From: Anaerolineae bacterium
GTDB taxonomy: Bacteria; Chloroflexota; Anaerolineae; Aggregatilineales; Phototrophicaceae
Direction: 5' to 3'
NCBI GenBank assembly: GCA_022823945.1
Contig: JAJEBK010000054.1
Location: forward strand, 1-64,000
Length of the DNA stretch: 64,000 nt
Positions 7,984 to 16,187 of the stretch are shown piece after piece. A program made the translations under genes and the position numbers. The notes under the pieces were generated by a model. It ran no database searches and was not told where the DNA came from. It saw nothing but the letters and a program-made list of their open reading frames with translations. The number at the start of each line of letters is the position of its first letter. Positions within the stretch are counted from its first letter, which is position 1.

Positions 7984-9580
7984 TGACTCCTCCCAGCGCC
8001 CTGGCGGCAGCGATCAACGGGTCTTCATCGGCGGGCTTTGGCGATTCTTTTGCTGGGTCGGGCGGGCGAACATCGGCGAAGAGGCGCGCTTCGATACGCA
8101 GTTTGACGCCATGCAAGTCGAAGATGGCTTGCTCGATAACGCGCGCTTTGTCTGGCGTGGCAATGCGCTGCTGGAAGAATTCGGATGCTACGCCCAGCAC
8201 CAGCCGGTTGCCTTCAATGTGGCGCACATGGGCATGATGCAGCAGCGGGCCAACATTGCGGTCATAGCGGTTGGCTTGTGTCAAGATGTTCGTCCAATTC
8301 TGATGGAGCGCAGCGGCTGAAAAAGCCGGCGCCACACCGGGATCGCTGGCTTGGGCGCGTTCATAGGCTTGACCGCCATTGACTGCTGGCGCCTGAGATG
8401 CCGCGCGCGCCTGTTCAACGCGGGAAAGCGGTCGACTGCCGGGCGCTGCCTGGGCTGTCTGGGCTGGTTGCGCCGGCGCTGGCAAGGCAGGCTCGGGCGG
8501 CGGCTGCGCGCTCTCGATGAAAGCCAGTTCCAGTTCCAGCTGCGGCTGCCAGCCACCGGTGGTTTTGTTGATGGCGGCGTTAAAGGCGCGGATGGCGCGC
8601 AGCAATTGGGAGCGAGACAACTGCCCTGCCAGTTCGTCATACCCCCGGCGTTCTTCTTCTGATGCTTCGATCAAAGTGGCGCTGGCTGTCTGCGCCAGCA
8701 TCACATTGCGCAAAAAGCCGACGATCTGCTCCCCGAATTGGCGCGGGTCGCTGCCAGCATCGACAGCCGTATTGATCGCCTGGATGCCCAGCGCCAGGTC
8801 TTCCGCCACCAGCGCAGCCGCCAGCTCGCGCACATGCAGCGAGTCGGCAGTGCCCAGCAAGCGCTGCGTCAGCTCCAGCGTCACGCGCTCGTCGGGGTCG
8901 GTCACGATCTGGTCGAGCAGGCTGATGCTGTCGCGGACGCTGCCGGTGCCTTGGCGGGCGATCAATTCCAGCGCAGGGGGGTCGATATCCAGCGACTCAT
9001 TCTCGGCGATATGCGCCAGGCGGGCGCTGACTTCGCGCAAACTGACGCGCCGAAACTCAAATTGCAGACAGCGGCTTTTGATGGTGGCGGGCACTTTGTC
9101 GATCTCGGTGGTGGCGAGCACGAAGATGGCGTGGTCGGGCGGCTCTTCCAGGGTCTTGAGCAGGGCGTCGAACGCGTTGCCGCTGAAGCGATGCACTTCG
9201 TCAATGATGTAGACCTTGTAGCTGCCCACGCCGGGCGAGAAGGCGATTTTGTCGCGCAGGTCGCGCACATCGTCGACGCCGGTGTGTGAAGCCGCGTCAA
9301 TCTCAATCAAGTCCAGGAAGCGGTTTTCGTTGATGGCGAGGCAATTGTGACAGACATTGCAGGGTCGCCCGCCAGGGTCTGCGTGCGTGCAATTGACCGC
9401 TTTCGCCAGCAGACGCGCCATGGTCGTCTTGCCGGTGCCGCGCGGTCCGCTGAACAGGTAGGCATGGCGGATGCGACCGCGCGCCAAGGCGTTGCGCAAG
9501 GTGCGCGTGATGTGCTCTTGCCCGACCACATCGTCAAACGAGAGCGGTCGCCACTTTAGATAAAGCGCTTGTTCGGGCAA
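7958..9580 (-). CDS. dnaX: DNA polymerase III subunit gamma/tau
   Basis: A 540-residue clamp-loader ATPase. Visible in order: 'YLKWRP..FDDVVGQEHI', Walker A 'GPRGTGKTT', zinc ligands 'CTHADPGGRPCNVCHNC', 'DLIEIDAASHTGVDDVRDL', Walker B 'VYIIDEVH', the sensor region 'ATTEIDKVPATIKSRC' and 'GSVRDSISLLDQ', then a Pro/Ala/Gln-rich linker (about residues 365-420) and a tau-like C-terminal domain. The start is taken as TTG at 9580: it falls just before the conserved 'YLKWRP' and has AGGAAAGG upstream, whereas the next in-frame ATG (9640) adds 20 unconserved residues. It overlaps the next gene by 26 bp. Confidence 0.96.
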   Translation of the reverse strand: MPEQALYLKWRPLSFDDVVGQEHITRTLRNALARGRIRHAYLFSGPRGTGKTTMARLLAKAVNCTHADPGGRPCNVCHNCLAINENRFLDLIEIDAASHTGVDDVRDLRDKIAFSPGVGSYKVYIIDEVHRFSGNAFDALLKTLEEPPDHAIFVLATTEIDKVPATIKSRCLQFEFRRVSLREVSARLAHIAENESLDIDPPALELIARQGTGSVRDSISLLDQIVTDPDERVTLELTQRLLGTADSLHVRELAAALVAEDLALGIQAINTAVDAGSDPRQFGEQIVGFLRNVMLAQTASATLIEASEEERRGYDELAGQLSRSQLLRAIRAFNAAINKTTGGWQPQLELELAFIESAQPPPEPALPAPAQPAQTAQAAPGSRPLSRVEQARAASQAPAVNGGQAYERAQASDPGVAPAFSAAALHQNWTNILTQANRYDRNVGPLLHHAHVRHIEGNRLVLGVASEFFQQRIATPDKARVIEQAIFDLHGVKLRIEARLFADVRPPDPAKESPKPADEDPLIAAARALGGVIDETSPNR

Positions 9581-9724
9581 TTGTCTGCCTTTCCTGCATA
9601 TCGGCAAAGGCAGTCTAGCGATTTTGCGCGCGTCAATCAAGCTGTGGCAGCCCGCGCAGGCCGGCCGCGAGATGTGTTACCATTGGGACCAGCAGCACAA
9701 TAGAAATTGAAAGGCAATTGAACC

Positions 9725-11461
9725 ATGACAACAGATAACTTTACGCCCGTCGCCCGTCTGGATGACTTGCAGCGCACAGGCTGTCTCACCGTGCGTCCAA
9801 ATGGCAAGACGATCGTGCTTTTTGCTCACAATGAGCGCGTGTATGCCCTGGACAACCGCTGCCCGCACATGGGCTTCCCGCTGGACAAAGGCTCGGTCGA
9901 AGATGGCATCTTGAGTTGCCATTGGCATCATGCGCGTTTTGATTTGGCCAGCGGCGGCGCGTTTGATCTGTGGGCGGACGATATCGACAGCTTCCCGGTG
10001 CAGTTGCGAAATGGCGAGATCTGCGTTGACCTGCGGCCCCGCGGCAATACAATCGCGCATCAAGAGAACCGCCTGCGCGATGGCTTGCAGCATAACCTCA
10101 GCCTGGTGGTGGCGAAAGCCGTCATCAATCTGCTGGGGCACGCGGTCGAACCGTCGCTGCCTTTCCGCATTGGTCTGGGCTTCGGCACCTTGCATCGCGG
10201 CATGGATTGGGGGCGCGGCTTGACGACGCATGGCTGCACGATGAATCTCATCCCCTACCTGGACGCGGACGACCGCTCCCTGGCGCTCTTTCATGGCTTG
10301 GCGGATGTCGCCAGCGACACAGCCGGCATGTCGCCGCGCTTCAATCCGCGTCCGCTGCCCAATGACGAAACAGATATCGCCACCCTGAAAGGCTGGTTCC
10401 GCCAGTTTGTCGAAGTGCGCGATGCCCAGGCTGGCGAACGGGCTATCGTATCGGCTTTGCGCGCGGGCGCCGATGACAAGCAGATCGCCGATATCCTCTT
10501 CACAGCCGCCACCGACCACCGCTATCTGGATGCCGGGCATACACTGGACTTCATCAACAAGGCGCTGGAATCGGTCGATCTGGCTGGCTGGGAAGCGGCA
10601 GAACTGGCTTTCACCAGCGTCGTGCCCAACCTGACCGAGGCGCGGCGTATGGAAGAATCCAATGCCTGGCGCAAACCCATCGACCTCATCCCGCTGCTGG
10701 AAGCCGCCTTTGAGGAACTGCCCGGCGCGCTGCAAGAGGGGGCTGGCAAAGAAGCCGGCGCAGATGTCGAGGCGCTGCTGCCCGTGCTGCTGGGCGATGA
10801 CCCGCAAGCCATTATCGCGCTGCTGCTGGATTGTCTGCGCAATGGCCTGGCAGCGGTCCGCCTGGCTGGCATCGTCGCCTATGCCGCCGCTCGCCGCATC
10901 GCCCACTTCCATACCAGCAACGAATTCGGCGATTGGGATACGGCGCTGCACACTTTCACTTTCGCCAACGCCGTGCACTGCGGTTTGCGACGCGTGGAAT
11001 CGGCAGGATTGATGCGCGGCATTTTTGATGGAGCCATGAGCATCTATCTGGATCGCTTCCTGAACCTGCCTTCGGTGCGGCTGCCTGCGCCCGAGCCAGT
11101 CGCGGATGCCGATGCCTTGCTGGATGAGCTCGAGGCGCTGCTCAACTTGCAGCAGCAAGTCAACCCGGCTGGCGCACTGGTGGCGCAGTATCTTGCCAGC
11201 GGCGGCTGTGCAAACAAGCTGATGGCGCGCATGGGCAGGCTGCTGCTGCGCGAAGACCGCGACTTCCACACCATCCAGTGCATCGAGGCGGCATTCAATC
11301 AGTACAGCCTCATCAGCCGGGAATCGACCGAGCGGGCGAATCATGTGCTGGTGGCGGCGGCGCGTTACCTGGCTGCCCACGCCCCGACCATGCGCTCGCA
11401 GCTGCAGACCTACAGCATCGCGCGGCGGCTTTCTGCTGGCGAGAATCTCTTTGAAGGCTAG
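9725..11461 (+). CDS. Rieske [2Fe-2S] protein with large helical C-terminal domain
   Basis: A 578-residue protein. Residues 5-103 form a Rieske ferredoxin domain with both ligand boxes intact: C46-P-H48 and C65-H-W-H68, spaced as in Rieske-type ferredoxins. The remaining 470 residues are predicted mostly helical, with no membrane segment and no recognisable oxygenase mononuclear-iron motif; they contain many His residues ('GTLHRGMDWGRGLTTHGCTM', 'RRIAHFHTSNEFGDW'). The Rieske domain suggests electron transfer or redox sensing in the cytoplasm; the C-terminal function is unknown. GAAAGG precedes the ATG. It is divergent from dnaX and convergent with rsgA, overlapping it by 4 bp at the stops. 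Confidence 0.85.
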   Translation: MTTDNFTPVARLDDLQRTGCLTVRPNGKTIVLFAHNERVYALDNRCPHMGFPLDKGSVEDGILSCHWHHARFDLASGGAFDLWADDIDSFPVQLRNGEICVDLRPRGNTIAHQENRLRDGLQHNLSLVVAKAVINLLGHAVEPSLPFRIGLGFGTLHRGMDWGRGLTTHGCTMNLIPYLDADDRSLALFHGLADVASDTAGMSPRFNPRPLPNDETDIATLKGWFRQFVEVRDAQAGERAIVSALRAGADDKQIADILFTAATDHRYLDAGHTLDFINKALESVDLAGWEAAELAFTSVVPNLTEARRMEESNAWRKPIDLIPLLEAAFEELPGALQEGAGKEAGADVEALLPVLLGDDPQAIIALLLDCLRNGLAAVRLAGIVAYAAARRIAHFHTSNEFGDWDTALHTFTFANAVHCGLRRVESAGLMRGIFDGAMSIYLDRFLNLPSVRLPAPEPVADADALLDELEALLNLQQQVNPAGALVAQYLASGGCANKLMARMGRLLLREDRDFHTIQCIEAAFNQYSLISRESTERANHVLVAAARYLAAHAPTMRSQLQTYSIARRLSAGENLFEG

Positions 11462-12447
11462 CGGTTGTAGATGATGTAGGTATCGCGCAGTTCTTCGCGC
11501 AATTCCAGATAGTGCTTGTAACGGTGGCGGGCGATCTTGCCAGCTTTCACGGCTTGGCGGACGGCGCAGGCTGGCTCGTCGATGTGTGTGCAGTTGCTAA
11601 ACTTGCAGTCCAGCACGAAGCGCGCAATATCCACAAAGTAGGCGTCCAGCTCGTCCGGTTCAATATCCCAAGGCGCGATGGAACGAATGCCGGGCGTATC
11701 GGCCAGGTAACCGCCTTGCACCGGCACCAGAGCGCTGTCGCGGGTGGTGTGCACGCCCTCTTGCGATGCGCCCCCCACCGCTTTGACCTGACGCCCCAAG
11801 CCGGGCTGCAGGCAGTTGAGCAAGCTGGTCTTGCCCACGCCCGATGGTCCTGTGAACACCGAAATGCCATCGCTCAACAGCGAACGCAGTTCATCGATGC
11901 CATCGCCCTGCAGAGCGCTGGTGCGCAACACGCGATAACCCAGCCGCTCATAATCCGCCAGGATGGCCTCCAGAGCTGGCGGAGCGCCCAGGTCGATCTT
12001 GTTCAGAATGATCAACAACGCGCCTATCGCCGACTTTTCTCCAGCTACCAGCAGTCGGTCGAGCATTTTCAGATCGGGGGCGGGTTGTGCGGCGGCGAAG
12101 ACAAAGAGCGCGCGGTCGGCGTTGGCGATCAGCACATGCTCGCGTTCGGCTTGACCTGCGCCACGTTTGCCAGTCGTGCGCAATGCCCGCGACAGCGCCG
12201 ATTTGCGGGGTGCCAATTGTTCTATCGTGCCCATCAGCACATCCGTGCCTTCTTCGCGGCGCAGGCTGATCGTGGCGCGGTCGCCGATAGCCGCAATATC
12301 CGAGGTCTTCGCCTCTTCTTTGAGCCGTCCGCGTAGCTGGCACATGTAGGTCTGGTTGTCGTCAGCCGCGACCCAATAAAAGCCGCTCTGTTCTTTGATG
12401 ATGAGGCCGGTGCGAGCTTGAGTCAAGCTGGGCGCTCCCTTGCGCAT
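11458..12447 (-). CDS. rsgA: Ribosome small subunit-dependent GTPase A
   Basis: A 329-residue circularly permuted GTPase that helps late 30S maturation. Visible: N-terminal OB fold ('GLIIKEQSGFYWV'), G4 'LNKIDL' before G1 'GPSGVGKTSLLN', switch region 'GVHTTRDS', G3 'DTPGIRS', and the C-terminal zinc knuckle 'CKFSNCTHIDEPACAV'. The G4-G1-G3 order is diagnostic. The ATG at 12447 was chosen because upstream codons in the frame come from GC-rich interspersed repeats rather than conserved protein. The stop overlaps that of the Rieske gene on the other strand. Confidence 0.96.
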   Translation of the reverse strand: MRKGAPSLTQARTGLIIKEQSGFYWVAADDNQTYMCQLRGRLKEEAKTSDIAAIGDRATISLRREEGTDVLMGTIEQLAPRKSALSRALRTTGKRGAGQAEREHVLIANADRALFVFAAAQPAPDLKMLDRLLVAGEKSAIGALLIILNKIDLGAPPALEAILADYERLGYRVLRTSALQGDGIDELRSLLSDGISVFTGPSGVGKTSLLNCLQPGLGRQVKAVGGASQEGVHTTRDSALVPVQGGYLADTPGIRSIAPWDIEPDELDAYFVDIARFVLDCKFSNCTHIDEPACAVRQAVKAGKIARHRYKHYLELREELRDTYIIYNR

Positions 12448-12479
12448 GAACCTGGGATTTAAGCACAAAGCGCGCGCAT

Positions 12480-12559
12480 GGGCAAATGGTTGTGCGCGAC
12501 CCCTCCCCCAGCCCCTCCCCGTCAGGACGCGACCCCTCCCCCAGCCCTGTCGGCGAGAC
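12480..12559. repeat. GC-rich 'CCCCTCCCCCAGCC' duplicate repeat
   Basis: Two direct copies of a GCGACCCCTCCCCCAGCC-type unit lie here, upstream of rsgA, sharing the 'CCCCCAGCC' core with repeats at 30220-30245 and 63985-64000. This is the start of a 417-bp gene-free stretch (12448-12864) built almost wholly from interspersed repeats. Confidence 0.7.
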
Positions 12560-12782
12560 CAGGGCAATCGCATTAAAATAATTGTTTGCCACCGAGGCAC
12601 AGAGGCACAGAGTTTGGTATAAAAAGGTAGTACAATTCGGAATCATTGTTGTAATGAGGACGAGCTGTCAGCCACTCAAAGTGTAATTGAACGCTTTTCT
12701 CTGTGTCTCAGTGCCTCTGTGGCAAGTATTTGCTTTAGTTGGTCGCTTTCACTATGGGTTTCGTATTGATGCGATTGCCCTG
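12560..12782. repeat. Foldback (inverted-repeat) element between rsgA and the DsbA-like gene
   Basis: The 14-bp sequence CAGGGCAATCGCAT (12560-12573) is repeated in perfect inversion at 12769-12782. Inside it, 'TTGCCACCGAGGCACAGAGG' (from 12586) pairs imperfectly with 'CTCTGTGTCTCAGTGCCTCT' (12698-12717), leaving an AT-richer core of about 85 bp. The 'GCCACAGAGGCACAGAG' motif (family R4) recurs at 46170-46203 and 54675-54700. No coding capacity is seen. A fragment of family R1 follows at 12781-12804. Confidence 0.75.
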
Positions 12783-12864
12783 TCAGGGGGACCGAGGGGG
12801 GTTGCAAGCGCGCGTTTCTGCGTTACAATCCGCGCAGTGGCAGACAAACAACAAGGGGCGCGGC

Positions 12865-13653
12865 GTGAGCGAACAGCATGAAAGCAAAGATGCCGCTGGC
12901 GATTCCGGCCTCCGCGCGCGCATCAAGCTGAACAATCTTGTCATCTGCGCGCTCTGCTTTGCGCTGGGCGCTCTGCTTGGTCATGCCGTGGCGCGGGGCA
13001 GCATGGGGGAGACGCCCCCGCCGCTGGACGAAGCGCAGTTGCGCGCCATCATCGCCAGCGTGCTTGACGAGCATGCAAGCGCAGCACAGCCAGCCGACAA
13101 GGCGCCCGACCGATTCGCCCTAGTCGATGACGATCCCTACCTGGGCGTGGTGGATGCCCCGGTGGTCATCGTGGAATTCAGCGACTTTTTCTGCGTCTAC
13201 TGCAAACGCCACTTCGACCAGACATTTTTGCCGTTGCTGGAGAATTACGGCGAATACATCCGCTATGTCTATCGCGATTTCGCTCGCTTGACTCCCGAGT
13301 CTGCGCCGGCCGCCGTGGCCGCCCAATGCGCCTTCGTCCAAGGCAAGTTCTGGGAGTTTCACAGAGCCTTCTTCGACAATCAGCAATCGCTGGGGCGCGA
13401 CTTTTACATGCAGACGGCAACCGAAAATCAACTGGATGTGGATGCCTTCGCCACCTGCCTGGACGACAATATCGCTTTGGACGAGGTCGAGATTGACGGG
13501 CTTGACGGACAGCTGGCGGGTGTGCAAGGCACGCCTGGCTTCTTCGTCAATGGGCAGATCCTCAGTGGCGCGCAACCCTACCGCATATTCGAGCGCATGA
13601 TCCAGCGCGAACTGGACAAAGCCGGCATCGACTATGCGCCAGTGAGTGGCTAA
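12865..13653 (+). CDS. Membrane-anchored DsbA-like thioredoxin-fold oxidoreductase
   Basis: A 262-residue protein: short cytoplasmic tail, one signal-anchor helix (about residues 22-40, 'LVICALCFALGALLGHAVA'), a linker, then a DsbA/thioredoxin_4 domain. The active site is CVYC ('FSDFFCVYCKRHFDQ') and the cis-proline loop 'GVQGTPGFFVNG' is intact, as in DsbA/BdbD-type thiol oxidases acting outside the membrane. The GTG at 12865 has AAGGGGCG upstream; the longer frame from 12739 runs through repeat DNA and is rejected. The stop overlaps the next gene by 8 bp, so they are probably co-transcribed. Confidence 0.88.
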   Translation: MSEQHESKDAAGDSGLRARIKLNNLVICALCFALGALLGHAVARGSMGETPPPLDEAQLRAIIASVLDEHASAAQPADKAPDRFALVDDDPYLGVVDAPVVIVEFSDFFCVYCKRHFDQTFLPLLENYGEYIRYVYRDFARLTPESAPAAVAAQCAFVQGKFWEFHRAFFDNQQSLGRDFYMQTATENQLDVDAFATCLDDNIALDEVEIDGLDGQLAGVQGTPGFFVNGQILSGAQPYRIFERMIQRELDKAGIDYAPVSG

Positions 13654-14935
13654 ACAACGCAAACCGCAGCGGCGGCGACCCGCAAAACCAGCTGCGCGGC
13701 GCATCCGGCTGGAATTGCGCGATATGGGGCACGGCGGCAAGGCGCTGGGCTTCTATCGTGGCAAGCCGGTCTTCCTGCCCTATGCCATCCCTGGCGAAGT
13801 TATCACTGCCGAAATAACCGGCGGCAGCGGCGGCGCAACCTTCGCGCGCGGCTTGACCCTGCAGGCGGCTTCTGCAGACCGCATCGCGCCAAGTTGCCCG
13901 CATTTTGGTCCCGGCGCTTGCTGGGGCTGTCACTGGCAGCACATCGACTATGCGGCGCAACTGCTCTTGAAGCAGGATGTGCTGGCTGACCAGCTTGCGC
14001 GCCTGGGACGTCTGCCCGACAAGCTGATCGATTCGGCGCTGCAGCCGGTCTTGCCCGCAGACCAAATCTGGCGCTACCAGCACAGTTTGCGGCTTGTGCG
14101 CAGCGCGGCTGGCTGGGGATTGCCCCGCGAGGCTGGCGGCATCGAACCGATCGTCGATTGTCACCTGGCGCATCCCGACCTGATCACGCTCCTCGCGCAA
14201 CTGGAACTGGATTATGCGCGCGCGCGGCGAATAACCCTGCGGCGTGACAGCGATGGGCGACTCATGTTGATCCTGGAAGTCGATGCGGAAGTTGATCCCG
14301 AGCTGCGCACCGACCTGCCCTTGAGCGTGAATCTGCTGCTGCCCAGCCGCGAACCTGTCAACCTGATCGGCGATGCGCACAGCAGCTACACAATCCGCGA
14401 GAAAACCTTTCGCGCGACAGCCGGGTCAACCATCCGCGCCAATATCAGCGGCATTGAGCAACTGGTGGCGGTGGCATCCGCGGCGCTGCAACTGAACGAC
14501 CAGCAACATGTGCTGGATTTGTACGCCGGCATCGGCATTTTCAGCGCCTTTATGGCAGACAAGGCGGCCTTGGTCACCACAGTCGAGAGCTATCCGCCAG
14601 CCGCCAGTGATGCCGATTTCAACCTGCGCGCCCATGACAATATCGACTTGATCGAAGGCGGAGTCGCAGAGGCGTTGACCGAACTGGCAGAAGCGGGTGC
14701 TGCAGTAGATGTTGCGCTGGTTGATCCGCCGAGCGCCGGGCTGGGCGCGGAAGTCATCGCCACGCTGGCTCGGCTGCCCATCAAGCGGTTGGTCTATGTC
14801 AGCGGCAATCCTGCCTCGTTGGCTCGCGATACGAAGCGCCTGCTGGAGCGCGGATTCCAGCTGGAGCGCATCCAGGCAATCGACCTGTCGCCACAGACTT
14901 ATTTCATCGACTGCGTTGCGACATTTGCGCGTTAG
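13646..14935 (+). CDS. TrmA/RlmD-family RNA uridine methyltransferase homologue, catalytic Cys missing
   Basis: A 429-residue protein with the family layout: basic N-terminal tail, TRAM-like domain (residues 18-75), [4Fe-4S] ligand pattern 'CPHFGPGACWGC' plus a later Cys ('IVDCHLAH'), and a C-terminal SAM domain ('VLDLYAGIGIFS'). Active-site positions are altered: the motif normally DPPR is DPPS (S363), the nucleophile motif normally SCNP is SGNP (G387, codon 14804-14806), and the C-terminal catalytic Glu is Asp (D422). Without the cysteine, normal uracil-C5 chemistry is not expected. It may be RNA-binding only, inactive or mechanistically different. The GTG start overlaps the upstream gene by 8 bp. 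Confidence 0.85.
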   Translation: MAKQRKPQRRRPAKPAARRIRLELRDMGHGGKALGFYRGKPVFLPYAIPGEVITAEITGGSGGATFARGLTLQAASADRIAPSCPHFGPGACWGCHWQHIDYAAQLLLKQDVLADQLARLGRLPDKLIDSALQPVLPADQIWRYQHSLRLVRSAAGWGLPREAGGIEPIVDCHLAHPDLITLLAQLELDYARARRITLRRDSDGRLMLILEVDAEVDPELRTDLPLSVNLLLPSREPVNLIGDAHSSYTIREKTFRATAGSTIRANISGIEQLVAVASAALQLNDQQHVLDLYAGIGIFSAFMADKAALVTTVESYPPAASDADFNLRAHDNIDLIEGGVAEALTELAEAGAAVDVALVDPPSAGLGAEVIATLARLPIKRLVYVSGNPASLARDTKRLLERGFQLERIQAIDLSPQTYFIDCVATFAR

Positions 14936-16053
14936 TCCAGCAGCGCCGCCAGCGCCGACAACAAATGCGCGATGTCGTCGGCAGTGTTGTAAGCCGCCAC
15001 CGAAAGCCGCAAGCCGCAGCCCCCCATGAACATGCCCACCGGGATTTCGATGCGATATTCGTCATAGAGTTGCGCTTTCATCTGCGTGGCATCACAGGTC
15101 GGCAGCGGAATCGTCACCATCTGCGCGAATTGCTCTTGTGAATAACTCTCCAGGTCATAGCGCTGGCAGATGCGGTCTTGCGCCTGCGCCGCCAGGTCAT
15201 GACAGCCCGCCACCACCGCGCCCCAATCGTGCGCGCGCAAAAAGTCGATGGCAGCGGGCACGGTCAAGAATGCGGCGATATCGCGCGTGCCGCCCCATTC
15301 GTTGCGCTCGACAAAATCGCTGTCATCGCGCCAGCCATGCGAGATGACCAGCGGCTCGAGCCAGTCATGATGCTCGCGACGCACATGCAAGAAGCCCGCT
15401 CCTTTTGGCGCGCACAGCCACTTGTGAAAGTTGCCCGCATAGATATCCGCGCCGATTTTTGCCAGGTCGAGCGGCAGCTGGCCGGGCGCATGCGCTCCGT
15501 CGATGATGGTCAAGATGCCCTGTTGGCGGGCGCGCTGGCAAATCTGCGCGATCGGGAAGATCAAAGCCGATGGCGAAGTGATGTGGCTGATGACGATGGC
15601 TCTGGTGCGTGGCGTGACCTGCGCGAAGAGCCCGTCTATGAAGTCGCTGTCCGTTGTGTAGGGCAGCGCAGCCTCATGCGTTACGATTTTCGCGCCGGTC
15701 TTGGCAGCGCTGTATGCCAGCAGGCGGTTGATCGCGCCATATTCATGGCTGGTGGTGAGGATTTCGTCGCCAGCTCGCAGTGGCAGCGAGCGCACTGCGA
15801 TATTCATGCCCGATGTGGCGTTGGTTACGAAGACGATATCGCTGGCGGAGGCATTGAGGTAGGCAGCGATCTGCTCGCGGGCATCCGCCATCAAAGCCTC
15901 TCGCTCCCTCAGCAGGAAGGCGACAGGCTGCCGTTCCAGCTGCAGCTGCCAGGCTTGATATTGCGCAAACACGGGCTTTGGACAAGCGCCAAAAGAGCCG
16001 TGATTGAGAAAGGTGATGTCATCGCGGATTAAAAAGTCGGCACGGCTTAGCAT
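14932..16053 (-). CDS. Class V aminotransferase, isopenicillin-N-epimerase-like
   Basis: A 373-residue PLP enzyme of fold type I, class V. Visible: 'FLNHGSFGACPKPV' at the N-terminus, 'VFVTNATSGMNIAVRSL' (cofactor phosphate-binding loop), 'IDGAHAPGQLPLDL' (the Asp/His pair stacking on PLP) and the Schiff-base lysine in 'AGNFHKWLCAPKGAGFL'. These match the isopenicillin N epimerase / cysteine-lyase-like subgroup rather than NifS. The substrate is not deducible; hercynylcysteine-lyase-like or desulfurase-like activity is possible. Its stop overlaps that of the preceding plus-strand gene by 4 bp. Confidence 0.9.
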   Translation of the reverse strand: MLSRADFLIRDDITFLNHGSFGACPKPVFAQYQAWQLQLERQPVAFLLREREALMADAREQIAAYLNASASDIVFVTNATSGMNIAVRSLPLRAGDEILTTSHEYGAINRLLAYSAAKTGAKIVTHEAALPYTTDSDFIDGLFAQVTPRTRAIVISHITSPSALIFPIAQICQRARQQGILTIIDGAHAPGQLPLDLAKIGADIYAGNFHKWLCAPKGAGFLHVRREHHDWLEPLVISHGWRDDSDFVERNEWGGTRDIAAFLTVPAAIDFLRAHDWGAVVAGCHDLAAQAQDRICQRYDLESYSQEQFAQMVTIPLPTCDATQMKAQLYDEYRIEIPVGMFMGGCGLRLSVAAYNTADDIAHLLSALAALLD

Positions 16054-16166
16054 GGCTGGAGTCTCCGCAGATTATACAGGAACGCGCGCAATTGTAACGC
16101 CGCGCAGCCTGGCGAGCGATATTGGGGCGAACCTTGAACCGTAGGCGGGGTCACCATTGTAAATGC

Positions 16167-16187
16167 GGGCGAGTCACCGCCTCGCCC
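16167..16187. repeat. R2 palindromic hairpin next to prmC stop
   Basis: A GGGCGAG / CTCGCCC stem (16167-16173 and 16181-16187) with a 7-nt loop starts directly after the prmC stop codon. The 35-bp context (ATTGTAAAT.CGGGCGAGTC..., 16156-16190) is repeated almost exactly at 63042-63075. It could act as a 3' mRNA hairpin for prmC, but there is no U-tract. Confidence 0.7.

Noticed and set aside
9677-11380. 567-codon open frame antisense to the Rieske gene
   Set aside because: GC-rich third positions leave long open antisense frames. Its translation has no domain, while the sense strand has intact Rieske motifs and a ribosome-binding site.
12448-12600. N-terminal extension of RsgA to 12600
   Set aside because: The added residues are encoded by GC-rich interspersed repeats; the conserved OB fold begins just after ATG 12447.
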